The notes beneath the pieces were generated by a model, which ran no database searches, was not told the origin of the DNA, and saw only the letters and a list, made by a program, of their open reading frames with translations. Both the position numbers and the translations under genes were made by a program. From assembly GCF_019402665.1 (NCBI RefSeq), contig NZ_VSST01000022.1, positions 41,672 to 105,671 of the forward strand: a stretch of DNA of 64,000 bases, written 5' to 3'. Below, one piece after another: positions 1 through 8,239 of this stretch (within the stretch, counting starts at the first letter, position 1; each line of letters starts with the position of its first letter). The DNA comes from Bradyrhizobium canariense. GTDB lineage: Bacteria > Pseudomonadota > Alphaproteobacteria > Rhizobiales > Xanthobacteraceae.

Positions 1-623
1 GCCTTCTGCAATTCGTCCGGCGAGCAAAGATAGGCCCACACGGTATCGTCGAACTGGAGATAGCGGCAGCCGGCGTCATAGAACGCCTTCACGGCCTTGC
101 GGTAGGTCTTGCCGAGGTCTTCGTAGAAAGCGTCGAGATCGGGATAGACGTCCTTGGAGATCGCCTTGCGGCCGCCACGGAAGTGCAGCACCGCAGGCGA
201 CGGGATCGTCATCTTGGCGGTGACGTGGGCCTGGTCGGCGACCTTCTTCAGGAAGCGGAAGTGATCCAGCATCGGATGGTCGTCGGGAAAGTCGAGCCTG
301 CCGATCACCCGCACCGCATCATGCCGCGTCTCGACGCCCGCGAACTGGATGCCGGTGTCGGGGTGGAACATTTCGCAACCGGTGAGCTTGGCCAGGAAAT
401 CGAAATGCCACCAGGAGCGGCGGAATTCGCCGTCGGTCGCGAGCTTCAGGCCGAGCGAGGCCTGCTTATGCACGACCTTCTCGATCTCCATGTCCTCGAT
501 CTTGCGCAAATCGTCGGCCGAGATCTCGCCCTTCTCCAGCCTGGCGCGGGCTTCCTTGATCTTGGCGGGGCGCAGGAGGCTGCCGACCTCGTCGGCGCGG
601 AAGGGGGCTTTGGTTCGCTGCAT
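1..623 (-). CDS. Cobalamin-independent methionine synthase-like protein (3' end outside window)
   Basis: The first 207 residues of a MetE C-terminal-type (UROD/MetE-like barrel) protein are visible, starting with an ATG at 621-623 preceded by a GGGAG ribosome site. It begins MQRTKAPFRADEVGSLLRP, the usual start of the family annotated as 5-methyltetrahydropteroyltriglutamate-homocysteine methyltransferase. The QFDD motif near residue 193 is also family-typical. Such short proteins contain only the catalytic half of MetE and may use another methyl donor. It starts 19 bases after the livF stop on the same strand, so it is probably the last gene of the liv operon. The zinc-binding C-terminal residues lie outside the window. 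Confidence 0.85.
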   Translation of the reverse strand, partial: MQRTKAPFRADEVGSLLRPAKIKEARARLEKGEISADDLRKIEDMEIEKVVHKQASLGLKLATDGEFRRSWWHFDFLAKLTGCEMFHPDTGIQFAGVETRHDAVRVIGRLDFPDDHPMLDHFRFLKKVADQAHVTAKMTIPSPAVLHFRGGRKAISKDVYPDLDAFYEDLGKTYRKAVKAFYDAGCRYLQFDDTVWAYLCSPDELQK

Positions 624-642
624 TTCTTACTCCCAGTTATTT

Positions 643-1359
643 TTAGTGGGCCGCCGCCCCTGCGACGCCGAGGTGGCGCTCGAGGACCGACGGGTCGGCC
701 TTCAGCGCGGCGCTCGGGGCGTCGTGGACGATCGTTCCGCGCTCCAATATCACAACACGGTCGGCCAGCCCCAGAATCTTTTGGGCATTCTGCTCGACGA
801 TGACCGAGCAGATGCCGCCCGCCCGCGTGATGGTCCCGATCGCTTTCAAGAGCTCCTCGACGATGATGGGGGCAAGGCCCTCGGTCGGCTCGTCCAGGAG
901 AAGCACCTTCGGATTGAGGGTCAGCGCACGGCCGATCGCGAGCATCTGCTGCTCACCGCCGGAGAGCTGGTTGCCAAAATTGCTCCGCCGCTCCTTCAGC
1001 CGCGGGAACATCTCGTAGACCCTCTCGACAGTCCAGGGGCCGGGCTGGGCCACTGCGGTCATGTTCTCCTCCACCGTGAGCGAGCGGAAGATGTTGCGCT
1101 CCTGCGGCACCCAGCCGATGCCGGCGCGGGCCCGCTGGTCGGGCCGCAAGGTCGTGACGTCGGTGCCCGCCAGCCCGACAGTGCCGGAGAAGCGACGGGT
1201 GACGCCGACGATCGAGTTGATCAGCGTGGTCTTGCCGGTGCCGTTGCGCCCCAACAGCGCCAGCACCTGGCCTTCGGCGAGACGCAGGGACATGTTCGGC
1301 AGCACCACGGCCTCGCCGTAACCGGCGCGAAGCGAGTCGATCGTGAGCAGGTCAGACAT
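643..1359 (-). CDS. livF: HAAT-family ABC transporter ATP-binding protein LivF
   Basis: This 238-residue ATPase energises import by the LivHM permease, together with LivG. Visible motifs are Walker A GRNGTGKTT (37-45), Q-loop Gln86, signature LSGGEQQ (132-138) and Walker B VLLLDEP (152-158). The H-loop region reads VEQN rather than a histidine, which is normal for LivF. Length is normal for the family. Its start overlaps the end of livG by 8 bases. The true substrate is not readable from the sequence; this family also imports ureas, amides and aromatic acids. Confidence 0.95.
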   Translation of the reverse strand: MSDLLTIDSLRAGYGEAVVLPNMSLRLAEGQVLALLGRNGTGKTTLINSIVGVTRRFSGTVGLAGTDVTTLRPDQRARAGIGWVPQERNIFRSLTVEENMTAVAQPGPWTVERVYEMFPRLKERRSNFGNQLSGGEQQMLAIGRALTLNPKVLLLDEPTEGLAPIIVEELLKAIGTITRAGGICSVIVEQNAQKILGLADRVVILERGTIVHDAPSAALKADPSVLERHLGVAGAAAH

Positions 1360-2107
1360 TGACCGCCTCCTCGCCGAGGTAGACCGCCTTCACTTGCGGG
1401 TCGCGCGCGACCTGCTCGGGCGGGCCTTCGGTGAGCAGCGCGCCGGAGACCAGGACAGAGATGCGGTCGGCGAAGGAGAACACGAGGTCCATGTCGTGCT
1501 CGATCAGTAGCACGGTCACATCGCGCGGCAGGCTGCCGACGACGGCGAGGATGTCGTGGCGCTCGCTCTCGGGCACGCCGGCGGCGGGCTCGTCCAGCAG
1601 CAGCACGCGCGGCTTGGCGGCGATCGCGACCGCGATCTCGAGCAGGCGCTGCTTGCCATAAGGCAGCGTCACGGTCTGCTCGTTCTTGACGTCGAGCAGG
1701 TGGAAGCGTGTCAGGAGGTCGGCGATCTCGCCGTTGACGTCGCTGCGCGTGCCCATCCGCCGCCACCAGTCGCCGCCATGGCCGAGGCGCTCAGAGACAG
1801 CGAGACCGATGGTCTCGAGCGGGGTCAGGTCGGGATAGAGCTGGTTGATTTGGAAGGTACGCGATAAGCCGCGCAACACGCGCTTGTGCACGGGCAGATC
1901 CGTGATGTCCTGGCCTTCGAGCAGGATGCGGCCCGAGTTCGGCTTGAGCACGCCGGTGAGCTGGTTGATGACCGTGGTCTTGCCGGCGCCGTTCGGGCCG
2001 ATCAGCGCGTGGCGGGCGCCCTGCTCGATTTTCAAGGACAGATCGCGGGTGACGCGCAGACCGCCGAACTGCTTTTCGAGATTCTGGGTTTCGAGCGCGA
2101 TGGTCAT
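1352..2107 (-). CDS. livG: HAAT-family ABC transporter ATP-binding protein LivG
   Basis: A 251-residue ATPase with Walker A GPNGAGKTT (37-45), a LivG-type signature LPYGKQR, Walker B VLLLDEPAAG and the H-loop IEHDM. The ATG at 2105-2107 is chosen because it forms an ATGA overlap with the livM stop. The reading frame stays open upstream, but that part is inside livM and has no ABC similarity. It pairs with LivF as the second ATPase of the transporter. Confidence 0.95.
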   Translation of the reverse strand: MTIALETQNLEKQFGGLRVTRDLSLKIEQGARHALIGPNGAGKTTVINQLTGVLKPNSGRILLEGQDITDLPVHKRVLRGLSRTFQINQLYPDLTPLETIGLAVSERLGHGGDWWRRMGTRSDVNGEIADLLTRFHLLDVKNEQTVTLPYGKQRLLEIAVAIAAKPRVLLLDEPAAGVPESERHDILAVVGSLPRDVTVLLIEHDMDLVFSFADRISVLVSGALLTEGPPEQVARDPQVKAVYLGEEAVNV

Positions 2108-3132
2108 GCGTCGCTCTCCGGCGCGGCGACCACGGCCTTGCGCCCGGCTATCTGCCTGATGACCAGATTGGGCACATACAGCATCCAGCGATGCAGGCGC
2201 TGCCGTCCGATCAGGACGATCGCGACCAGCACGAGGCCGATCCAGAACTGCCAATATTGCGGAGTAATGGTCGAGAACAATTCCTGCAGCATGCGAAACA
2301 GCACTGCGCCGATCAGCCCCCCATAGAGATAGCCGGTGCCGCCGATGACGAGCACCAGCATCAGGTCCGCCGAGCGCTCGAAGGCGAACACGTCGAGCGA
2401 GGCGATCGCGGTGGTCTGGGTGAACAGCGCGCCCGCGATGCCGGCATAGAACGCCGCGAGCGTGTAGATCGCAATCAGCCGACGGTTGACGGGGATTCCG
2501 ATCGCGGCCGCGCGGAGCGGATTGTTCTTGATCGCCCGCAATGACAGACCGAACGGCGAGTGCACGACCCGGCGAGCGAACAGGAACAACAGAAACAGAA
2601 CGGCGAGCGAATAGAAGAAGCCGGTTTTGCCGAACATGTCGAACGGGATCTCGCCGAAGATCGGCTGCATCTCGATACCCTGCAGGCCGTCGGTGCCACC
2701 GGTGATGTTGGAGAAGCGTTCGGCCAATGCCTCAAGCAGCAACGCGATGCCGAGCGTCACCATCAGCCGAGTGAGATCGACGCCACGGATCACCAGGAAG
2801 CTGGTGGCGAAGCCGAGCACCATCGCGACAAGGCCGGCGACAACAAGCGCAAGGACGGGCTCGTTGATGATCCCGTGCAGCGCGAGAAGCCCCGCCGCGT
2901 AAGCGCCGACGCCGAAGAAGGCGGCATGGCCGAGCGAGACGATGCCGGCGTAGCCGAGGATCAGATCGAGCGACATCGCAAACAGCGCCAGCCGCAGGAT
3001 GTCCGTCATGATCAGGTAGCGCGAGGGAAATACGAAGCCGCAGGCCAGCACGATCAGCCAGAAAGCGGCCTCGCCATAGTGCCAGCGTGCCTGGCGCTGG
3101 GCGTGATAGCCGACGTCGGAGGAGGCGCTCAT
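2104..3132 (-). CDS. livM: HAAT-family ABC transporter permease LivM
   Basis: A 342-residue polytopic inner-membrane protein. It carries the LivM hallmark GYAGIVSLGHAAFFGVGAYA near residues 58-77 and the cytoplasmic-loop segment SLRAIKNNPLRAAAIG that contacts the ATPases. The ATG at 3130-3132 lies 8 bases after the livH stop. The frame is open further upstream, but that extension overlaps livH and is arginine-rich nonsense. It forms the translocation pore with LivH. Confidence 0.94.
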   Translation of the reverse strand: MSASSDVGYHAQRQARWHYGEAAFWLIVLACGFVFPSRYLIMTDILRLALFAMSLDLILGYAGIVSLGHAAFFGVGAYAAGLLALHGIINEPVLALVVAGLVAMVLGFATSFLVIRGVDLTRLMVTLGIALLLEALAERFSNITGGTDGLQGIEMQPIFGEIPFDMFGKTGFFYSLAVLFLLFLFARRVVHSPFGLSLRAIKNNPLRAAAIGIPVNRRLIAIYTLAAFYAGIAGALFTQTTAIASLDVFAFERSADLMLVLVIGGTGYLYGGLIGAVLFRMLQELFSTITPQYWQFWIGLVLVAIVLIGRQRLHRWMLYVPNLVIRQIAGRKAVVAAPESDA

Positions 3133-3140
3133 CGGCGAAC

Positions 3141-4010
3141 TCAACGCGCGGCCGTGCGGCCGAACAGGCCGTTCGGGCGCCAGATCAGGATCACGATCAT
3201 TATGGTGTAGATCACGAAAGGTCCCATCTTCGGGACGTAATATTTGCCGGCGACATCGGCGATGCCGAGCAGGAGCGAGGCCAGGAACGGGCCGGTGATC
3301 GAGGACGAGCCGCCGACGGTCACCACGATCAGGAAGTAGATCATGAACTTCAGCGGAAAATACGGGTCGAGGCCGACGATCTCGGCGCTCAGCGCGCCGC
3401 CGAGACCGGCCAGGCCGCAGCCAAAGGCAAATGTGAAGGCGAACACCTGCGGCACGTTGATGCCAAAGCCGCTCGCGGCGCGGGGATCGTCGACCGCCGC
3501 GCGCAGGCGGCTGCCGAAGCGAGTCTTTGCCAGCACCATCTGGAGAGCAATGGTGAGCAGCCCGCAGATCACGATGATCATCAGCCGATAGCGACCGATG
3601 CCGACGCCGAACAGGTCGAACTGGCCCTGGAGCGCGGCCGGCAAATTGATGAAGACCCGCGACGAGCCCTGAATGTAGTCGACGGCCGCGACCGACATGA
3701 ACGTGAGGCCGATCGTGAACAGCACCTGGTCGAGATGGCTGCGCGTATAGAGGTGTCGGTACAGCGTGCGCTCGAGCACTATGCCGATCGCAGCGGAGGA
3801 GACGAAGGCGAGCGGCAATGCCGCGAAGAATGGCCAGCCCATCCGGTTGACCAGCACCATGCAGACATAGCCGCCGGCCATGGCGAAGGCGCCATGGGCG
3901 AGGTTGACGAAGTTCATCAGGCCGAGCGTGACCGCGAGCCCGCAAGCCAGCACGAACAGCAGCATGCCGTAGGCAACGCCATCGAACAGGTTGGTGAGGA
4001 TTGAGGTCAT
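3141..4010 (-). CDS. livH: HAAT-family ABC transporter permease LivH
   Basis: A 289-residue polytopic permease. The N-terminal block GLMNFVNLAHGAFAMAGGY (about 30-48) is the LivH signature, and RAAVDDPRAASGFGIN is the loop that couples to the ATPase. Length is normal. It follows livK after a 159-base gap holding hairpin-forming repeat DNA, a layout that often lets the binding-protein message outnumber the permease message. Confidence 0.94.
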   Translation of the reverse strand: MTSILTNLFDGVAYGMLLFVLACGLAVTLGLMNFVNLAHGAFAMAGGYVCMVLVNRMGWPFFAALPLAFVSSAAIGIVLERTLYRHLYTRSHLDQVLFTIGLTFMSVAAVDYIQGSSRVFINLPAALQGQFDLFGVGIGRYRLMIIVICGLLTIALQMVLAKTRFGSRLRAAVDDPRAASGFGINVPQVFAFTFAFGCGLAGLGGALSAEIVGLDPYFPLKFMIYFLIVVTVGGSSSITGPFLASLLLGIADVAGKYYVPKMGPFVIYTIMIVILIWRPNGLFGRTAAR

Positions 4011-4029
4011 CGTCTCAGCTTGGCGTTAT

Positions 4030-4172
4030 CGTCATGGCCGGGCGCGTCCGGTCATCCACGTTCTTGGTTCGGCTCCCGATGCCGGGGTCAAGCCCGGGCA
4101 TGACGAGAGTGGCGGGCGAGATCCCCGATGCGCGCTAATGCGCGCGCCGGGATGACGCACTTTCGTGCGTCA
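4030..4172. repeat. Hairpin-rich intergenic element between livK and livH
   Basis: Three inverted repeats are visible. CGTCATGGCCGGGC (4030-4043) pairs with 4092-4105 with one mismatch. GCGCGC TAAT GCGCGC lies near 4135-4150. TGACGCAC-TTTC-GTGCGTCA (4153-4172) is a perfect 8-bp hairpin that includes the livK stop codon. The CGTCATGGCCGGGC ends resemble intergenic repeats common in Bradyrhizobium. There is no T-run, so mRNA stabilisation or partial attenuation after livK is more likely than full termination. Confidence 0.6.
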
Positions 4173-5348
4173 CTTCTTGGTCTTGCCGAGATCCTTGACG
4201 GCTTCGAAGGTCGCGAACTCGACGTTGTAGAGCTCGCCGTCGACCTTCTCGACCTTCCGGATGTAGATGTTCTGCACGATGTCGCGGGTCTCTGGGTCGA
4301 TCGAGATCGGGCCGCGCGGGCTCTCCCACTTCTGGCCTTTCATGGCTTCGACCAGCTTGGTGCCGTCGGTATCACCATTGGTCTTCTTCAACGCTTCATA
4401 GATCAGGTGAATGCCGTCATAGCCGCTCACCGCCATGAAGCCCGGCCGGTTGCCGTACGCCTTCTTGTAGGCCGCCACGAAATCCTTGTTCATCTGCGAG
4501 GGATGCGCCGCGGAATAAAGGTGCGCGGTGACCGTGCCCAGCACGGCGTCGCCCATGTTGTTGAGGAGGTCATCGTCGGTAACGTCGCCCGGTCCGATCA
4601 CCTTGATGCCGGCCTTGTCTAGCCCGCGTTCGGCATACTGCTTCATAAAGTTGCCGCCCTGGCCGGCCGGCACGAATACGAAGATCGCATCGGGCTTGGC
4701 GTCCTTCATGCGCTGAAGGAACGGCGCGAAGTCGGGGTTGGCGAGCGGCGTCTTGACCTCTTCGACCACCTCGCCGCCGCCGGCGGTGAAGTTTTGCTTG
4801 AAGAAGTTCAACGCATCATTGCCGGGCGCGTAGTCGGAGGTGAGCGTCGCCACCTTCTTGATACCGTTCTTCACCGCCCAGTCGGCGATGATGGTGGAGG
4901 ACTGCGCTAGCGTGAAGCTGGTGCGCACGATATAGGGCGAGCGCTCTGTGATGATGGAGGTTCCGGCCGCCATCACGACTTCTGGGATCTTCGCCTGCGT
5001 CGCGAGCGGTGCGGCCGCGAGGGCGGCCGGCGTCACGCCAAAGCCGGCGATGAAGCTGACCTTGTCGTTGACAATCAGCTCCTGCGCAGCGGTCTTGGTC
5101 TTGTCCGGAATCGCAGCATCGTCCTTCAGGATGATCTCGATTTTCTTGCCGGCGACGGTGTCGCCCTTCTGCTGCATGTAGAGCTTGATCGCGTTCTCGA
5201 TCTGCTTGCCGGTCGAGGCCTGACCGCCGGTCATCGGTAAGATCAGGCCGACCTTGACGCTATCCACGGCCTTGGCCGGAGCAACGGCCACGAGACCAGC
5301 GACGGCGGCTACCGCGGCTGTCCGAGAAAATTGTTTGCATTCGAACAT
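4170..5348 (-). CDS. livK: HAAT-family ABC transporter substrate-binding protein
   Basis: A 392-residue periplasmic binding protein of the Leu/Ile/Val-binding fold. A Sec signal peptide ends near AKA-27 and is followed by the typical first strand KVGLILPMTGGQASTGKQ, with the canonical ligand-contacting Ser/Thr segment after it. It is the promoter-proximal gene of livK-H-M-G-F. The ligand cannot be assigned from the sequence. Confidence 0.94.
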   Translation of the reverse strand: MFECKQFSRTAAVAAVAGLVAVAPAKAVDSVKVGLILPMTGGQASTGKQIENAIKLYMQQKGDTVAGKKIEIILKDDAAIPDKTKTAAQELIVNDKVSFIAGFGVTPAALAAAPLATQAKIPEVVMAAGTSIITERSPYIVRTSFTLAQSSTIIADWAVKNGIKKVATLTSDYAPGNDALNFFKQNFTAGGGEVVEEVKTPLANPDFAPFLQRMKDAKPDAIFVFVPAGQGGNFMKQYAERGLDKAGIKVIGPGDVTDDDLLNNMGDAVLGTVTAHLYSAAHPSQMNKDFVAAYKKAYGNRPGFMAVSGYDGIHLIYEALKKTNGDTDGTKLVEAMKGQKWESPRGPISIDPETRDIVQNIYIRKVEKVDGELYNVEFATFEAVKDLGKTKK

Positions 5349-5586
5349 CAGTGTCCCTCCCCTTGATTCCTGACCTCTTGTGCGGCGAACCGAGTGCCCG
5401 ATCCTTGCCTCACTCTAGCTCACGCGCGAGCCCTATCGCGCGCAACATGGCGTTCTTGGCGCCCCCCTTGTCAATCGGACGTTTGGCGACCATTCGGCGC
5501 AAGCCGAGCGTCCCGATTTCCAACGGCGGGGAGCGATGTCGCGGTTACGCCGGGGTGACCTGAACGCCCCGACCCTGTCTGCTTTG

Positions 5587-5622
5587 ATTTGTACGATTGT
5601 ACAAATAAAATGGACTTGTCAA
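5587..5622 (-). promoter_or_regulatory. Candidate liv promoter with overlapping palindromic operator
   Basis: A perfect inverted repeat ATTTGTAC-GATT-GTACAAAT (8-bp arms, 4-base spacer) occupies 5587-5606. On the minus strand a consensus -35 TTGACA lies at 5622-5617, and a TACAAT -10-like hexamer inside the palindrome lies at 5601-5596. The 15-base spacing is short. A repressor bound here would cover the -10. TTGTAC half-sites are compatible with a GntR-family regulator, but none is encoded nearby. The implied leader to livK is about 245 bases. Confidence 0.45.
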
Positions 5623-5747
5623 CGAAAAAGCCCCTGGCCGGTCAAACCACTTTGTCGCGAGCCGACAGGCGCAGTCTAGGGATACCGCCAGCCAGGTGGA
5701 TGGAGGATTTGCAAGAATGCGTACAAGGACACGGCCGGCCAAATTTT

Positions 5748-5760
5748 GGTATTTAATACC
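5748..5760. promoter_or_regulatory. Short palindrome GGTATT-T-AATACC
   Basis: A perfect 6-bp inverted repeat with a single central base lies 106 bases upstream of the lipoprotein gene, in the same divergent region as the larger operator-like palindrome. It could be a second regulator site. No motif match can be proven. Confidence 0.3.
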
Positions 5761-5865
5761 GACCTCGAATAAGTCTATTTTACCTCGTTGATAGTTAGAC
5801 TTGCGATCGCCGACGACCATCCGGCGTTCTTCCCATCTCCTGTCAGAACGATAGAATAGAAGTGA

Positions 5866-6141
5866 ATGAATTCTAACATCCGCTCCCTCGTCATTGGCTT
5901 GGCGGCCCTCCTGCTGCCTGTGGCACTGTGCAGCTGCAGCAACATCAATGAAGGGATCACCGCCACCATGGGCGACTACGTTCCGCAGTGGGCTGGGGGC
6001 CTACCAGCCGACGCGCCGCCGCGACCGGGCTCGACCAAGTACGACGCCTGGATGAAGGAACGGGAGGCAAACCGTCTGCTTCCGGCTTCCGAGCGCAAGG
6101 GGGCCAAACCGGACCGGAGCGAACTTGACCCCGTACGCTAG
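5866..6141 (+). CDS. Small hypothetical lipoprotein
   Basis: A 91-residue protein with an N-terminal hydrophobic signal (residues 6-22) ending in a lipobox-like L-C-S-C. The mature part is hydrophilic and rich in Pro, Arg and Asp. That pattern suggests secretion and lipid attachment at the cysteine, although Cys at -2 is unusual. No enzymatic motif is seen. The ATG is unambiguous. It stands alone, divergent from the liv operon, with 51 bases to the next gene on the same strand. Confidence 0.65.
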   Translation: MNSNIRSLVIGLAALLLPVALCSCSNINEGITATMGDYVPQWAGGLPADAPPRPGSTKYDAWMKEREANRLLPASERKGAKPDRSELDPVR

Positions 6142-6192
6142 CGTTGCTTCTAAGGCGACGCGGATCGAAAGCAGCCGGAACTGAGTGGAATC

Positions 6193-7068
6193 GTGGACGA
6201 CGAGGCACAAGCGGAGCAGACCGATAGCCTGGTAATTGGCGGCACCGGACTGGTCGGCAGCTACATTATCCAGCATCTCGCCCGCCGCGGCGAGCGCGTG
6301 GTTGCAATGTCGCGTTCTCGGCGCGAAACGGCCGGGGCACGCTGGATCCAGGCAGAACTGCAGCAGCCGGATACGCCGACAGGCCTGAACTTCACGACGT
6401 TGTACTGCACGGCTAGCGCTATCCTGCTCGCCAACGCCCTGCCTCGCCTCCTCACCCCGTCCGTAAGGCGTGTGGTGGCGTTTAGCTCGACGAGCGTAGT
6501 AACCAAGCAGGACACCGAGGTCGATGATGAGCGCGAGATGATCCGCCGGCTGACGCAGGCCGAGCAGGCGGTCGTGGCGATCTGCGAGCGCGCGCACATC
6601 GACTGGACCATTCTACGCCCAACCCTGATCTACGCCGAGGGACGGGACACCAACATCACACCGCTGTCGCGGTTGATCCGCCGTTTCGGTTTCATGCCTC
6701 TGGTCGGGGGCGCCCCCGGCCTGCGGCAGCCGGTCCACGCCGAGGATCTCGCAATCGGCGCGATTGCCGCGGCCGAGAGCCCAGCGGCCCGCAACAAGTT
6801 CTATGCGCTCCCGGGCGCCGAGACACTGCCCTATTGCGAGATGATCGGCCGGATTTTCGACGGTATGCGGCGGCCGCGACGGTTGGTTTCCGTCCCGCCC
6901 TGGCTATGGCGCGCCTTCTTTGGTGCGGCGAAGCCGCTCTTCCCGACCGCGAATGTCGCCATGGGCCTACGAATGATGAAAGATATGACCTTCGATGCGA
7001 GGCCTGCGACCGAGGATTTCGGCTGGAAGCCGCGCAGCTTCCACCCGGTGTTTGATCGCGGCGACTGA
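6193..7068 (+). CDS. NAD-dependent epimerase/reductase-like Rossmann protein
   Basis: A 291-residue atypical/extended SDR with nucleotide-binding motif GGTGLVG (16-22), starting at GTG. The serine region reads SSTS, but the expected YxxxK pair is not evident, so it is an atypical member whose catalysis may differ. It ends 4 bases from a convergent phosphoglycosyl transferase. In some rhizobial O-antigen systems (WreQ of Rhizobium etli) a reductase of this general type reduces the 4-keto sugar on the lipid carrier after an initiating transferase (WreU). That role is inferred from context only. Confidence 0.7.
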   Translation: MDDEAQAEQTDSLVIGGTGLVGSYIIQHLARRGERVVAMSRSRRETAGARWIQAELQQPDTPTGLNFTTLYCTASAILLANALPRLLTPSVRRVVAFSSTSVVTKQDTEVDDEREMIRRLTQAEQAVVAICERAHIDWTILRPTLIYAEGRDTNITPLSRLIRRFGFMPLVGGAPGLRQPVHAEDLAIGAIAAAESPAARNKFYALPGAETLPYCEMIGRIFDGMRRPRRLVSVPPWLWRAFFGAAKPLFPTANVAMGLRMMKDMTFDARPATEDFGWKPRSFHPVFDRGD

Positions 7069-7072
7069 AATC

Positions 7073-7636
7073 TCAGCCGATACGTGCCACGCGATCTACG
7101 GCCATTCCGTGCCCGCACAACGTTGCCCAGAGCAACTTCAGGTCTCTAAGCAGGCTTCTGCTATTGACATACTGAGCATCAACCTCCGCAAGCAGCTCCG
7201 GCTCCGACATGTCGATGTCGTTGACCTGGGCAAGGCCGGTCATGCCAGGGCACACCTTGAACACGCCCAGCCGGTGCCTTGCCTCGATCAGCGTTGTCTG
7301 CGATGGCAGGCAAGGCCGTGGCCCGACCAAGCTCATTTGACCGGCCAGCACGTTGCACAATTGCGGAAGCTCATCGATCTTGGAGCGGCGAAGGTATTTG
7401 CCGAGAGGCGTGACCGACGAGGCCTGCACCTCGTGGGTGGGGAGATCGCCGGTGCCGATGTACATCGTCCTCAGCTTGTAACAGGTGAACGGCTGGGCGT
7501 TCCTGCCGATGCGAACCTGCGCAAAGATCGCCGGCCCCGGGGACTGGAGCCGGATCAAGATGATGATGACGAGCAGGATCGGCCAGAACACCAGCAGGAA
7601 CGCCGTACAGACGAGTATGTCGAACAGCCTTTTCAT
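7073..7636 (-). CDS. Monotopic phosphoglycosyl transferase (initiating sugar-phosphate transferase)
   Basis: A 187-residue minimal PglC/WreU-size transferase. It shows an N-terminal re-entrant membrane helix followed by SPGP (32-35), the KLRTM segment, the catalytic Asp-Glu pair in KIDELPQL (DE 88-89) and LVGPRP (103-108). It lacks the extra helices of WbaP/WcaJ. Enzymes of this family transfer a sugar 1-phosphate from a nucleotide sugar to undecaprenyl phosphate, the first step of O-antigen assembly. It is the last gene of a kinase-Nudix-transferase group. Confidence 0.9.
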   Translation of the reverse strand: MKRLFDILVCTAFLLVFWPILLVIIILIRLQSPGPAIFAQVRIGRNAQPFTCYKLRTMYIGTGDLPTHEVQASSVTPLGKYLRRSKIDELPQLCNVLAGQMSLVGPRPCLPSQTTLIEARHRLGVFKVCPGMTGLAQVNDIDMSEPELLAEVDAQYVNSRSLLRDLKLLWATLCGHGMAVDRVARIG

Positions 7637-7721
7637 CTCTTACTCGTCACCTCTTGCGCATTCCGCCTATCCTTCCGATGCATCCGGCGAGCATGGACAG
7701 TCAGGACCCAATCGATCGCAG

Positions 7722-8219
7722 CTACCTCTTTCCTTCGAGCCAGTCTCCATAAAAGAGCTGGGCCGGATAAAAATCCTTCGGCAGGCCCTCGATCCAGCTC
7801 AGCTCGCCGTTCGCGGGCCGGCCCTCGCCCAAATACATCCGCGCCGGATCGAGCTCGCTTGTCAGGCTGCAGCGATAGAGCAGAGAAACAAAGTGGCCAC
7901 GGTCATGTTCGCGGAGCTCGGCAATATTGCAGGGCGCCGCCTCGCTCTCGACGGTCGCACCGATCTCTATGCGCGCGACCGCATCGATCCGCGAGCGGAA
8001 ATCTTCCCGGAAGCGAATGATGCCGCCGGGGATATGCCAGCCGGTATCGTATTCGTCTTCGCGCCAGGCGAGCAGTGTGCGTCCGTTGCGACGGATGAGC
8101 AGATCGACGTTGATGAGGGGGGTCACCTTGCGGATGAAATGAAATACCTCGTCAGACAGTCCTTTGCGCGGGTCGCTCATCGTCGCGAGCACGTTCTCAA
8201 GATCGACTTTGGCGGTCAT
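7722..8219 (-). CDS. Nudix hydrolase, GDP-mannose mannosyl hydrolase-like
   Basis: A 165-residue Nudix protein. The box starting GGIIRFRE (65-72) keeps the first Gly and Glu, but the REUxEExG half reads AVARIEIG (80-87), retaining only the last Glu and Gly. GDP-mannose mannosyl hydrolases have the same type of altered box, so sugar-nucleotide hydrolysis is a better guess than pyrophosphohydrolysis. The ATG at 8217-8219 has a GAGGA site ahead of it; a TTG at 8243 is possible but less likely. It follows the kinase by 20 bases. Confidence 0.8.
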   Translation of the reverse strand: MTAKVDLENVLATMSDPRKGLSDEVFHFIRKVTPLINVDLLIRRNGRTLLAWREDEYDTGWHIPGGIIRFREDFRSRIDAVARIEIGATVESEAAPCNIAELREHDRGHFVSLLYRCSLTSELDPARMYLGEGRPANGELSWIEGLPKDFYPAQLFYGDWLEGKR

Positions 8220-8239
8220 CGGATTCCTCAGGTTGACAA

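Larger units (their letters stand above)
5349..5865. other. Divergent intergenic region upstream of the liv operon
   Basis: This 517-base region separates the minus-strand liv operon from the plus-strand lipoprotein gene. Its second half is visibly AT-richer than the flanks. No convincing protein-coding frame is present. Two inverted repeats (5587-5606 and 5748-5760) and a promoter-like element on the minus strand are described separately. Regulators of both flanking transcripts probably bind here. Confidence 0.6.

Noticed and set aside
2104..3945. A single 613-residue protein spanning livM and part of livH
   Set aside because: The first 270 residues are arginine-rich antisense-type sequence overlapping livH in another frame; LivM starts at 3132.
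5545..5969. Small minus-strand open frames upstream of livK
   Set aside because: No ribosome site, no recognisable domain and overlap with the regulatory palindrome and the lipoprotein gene.
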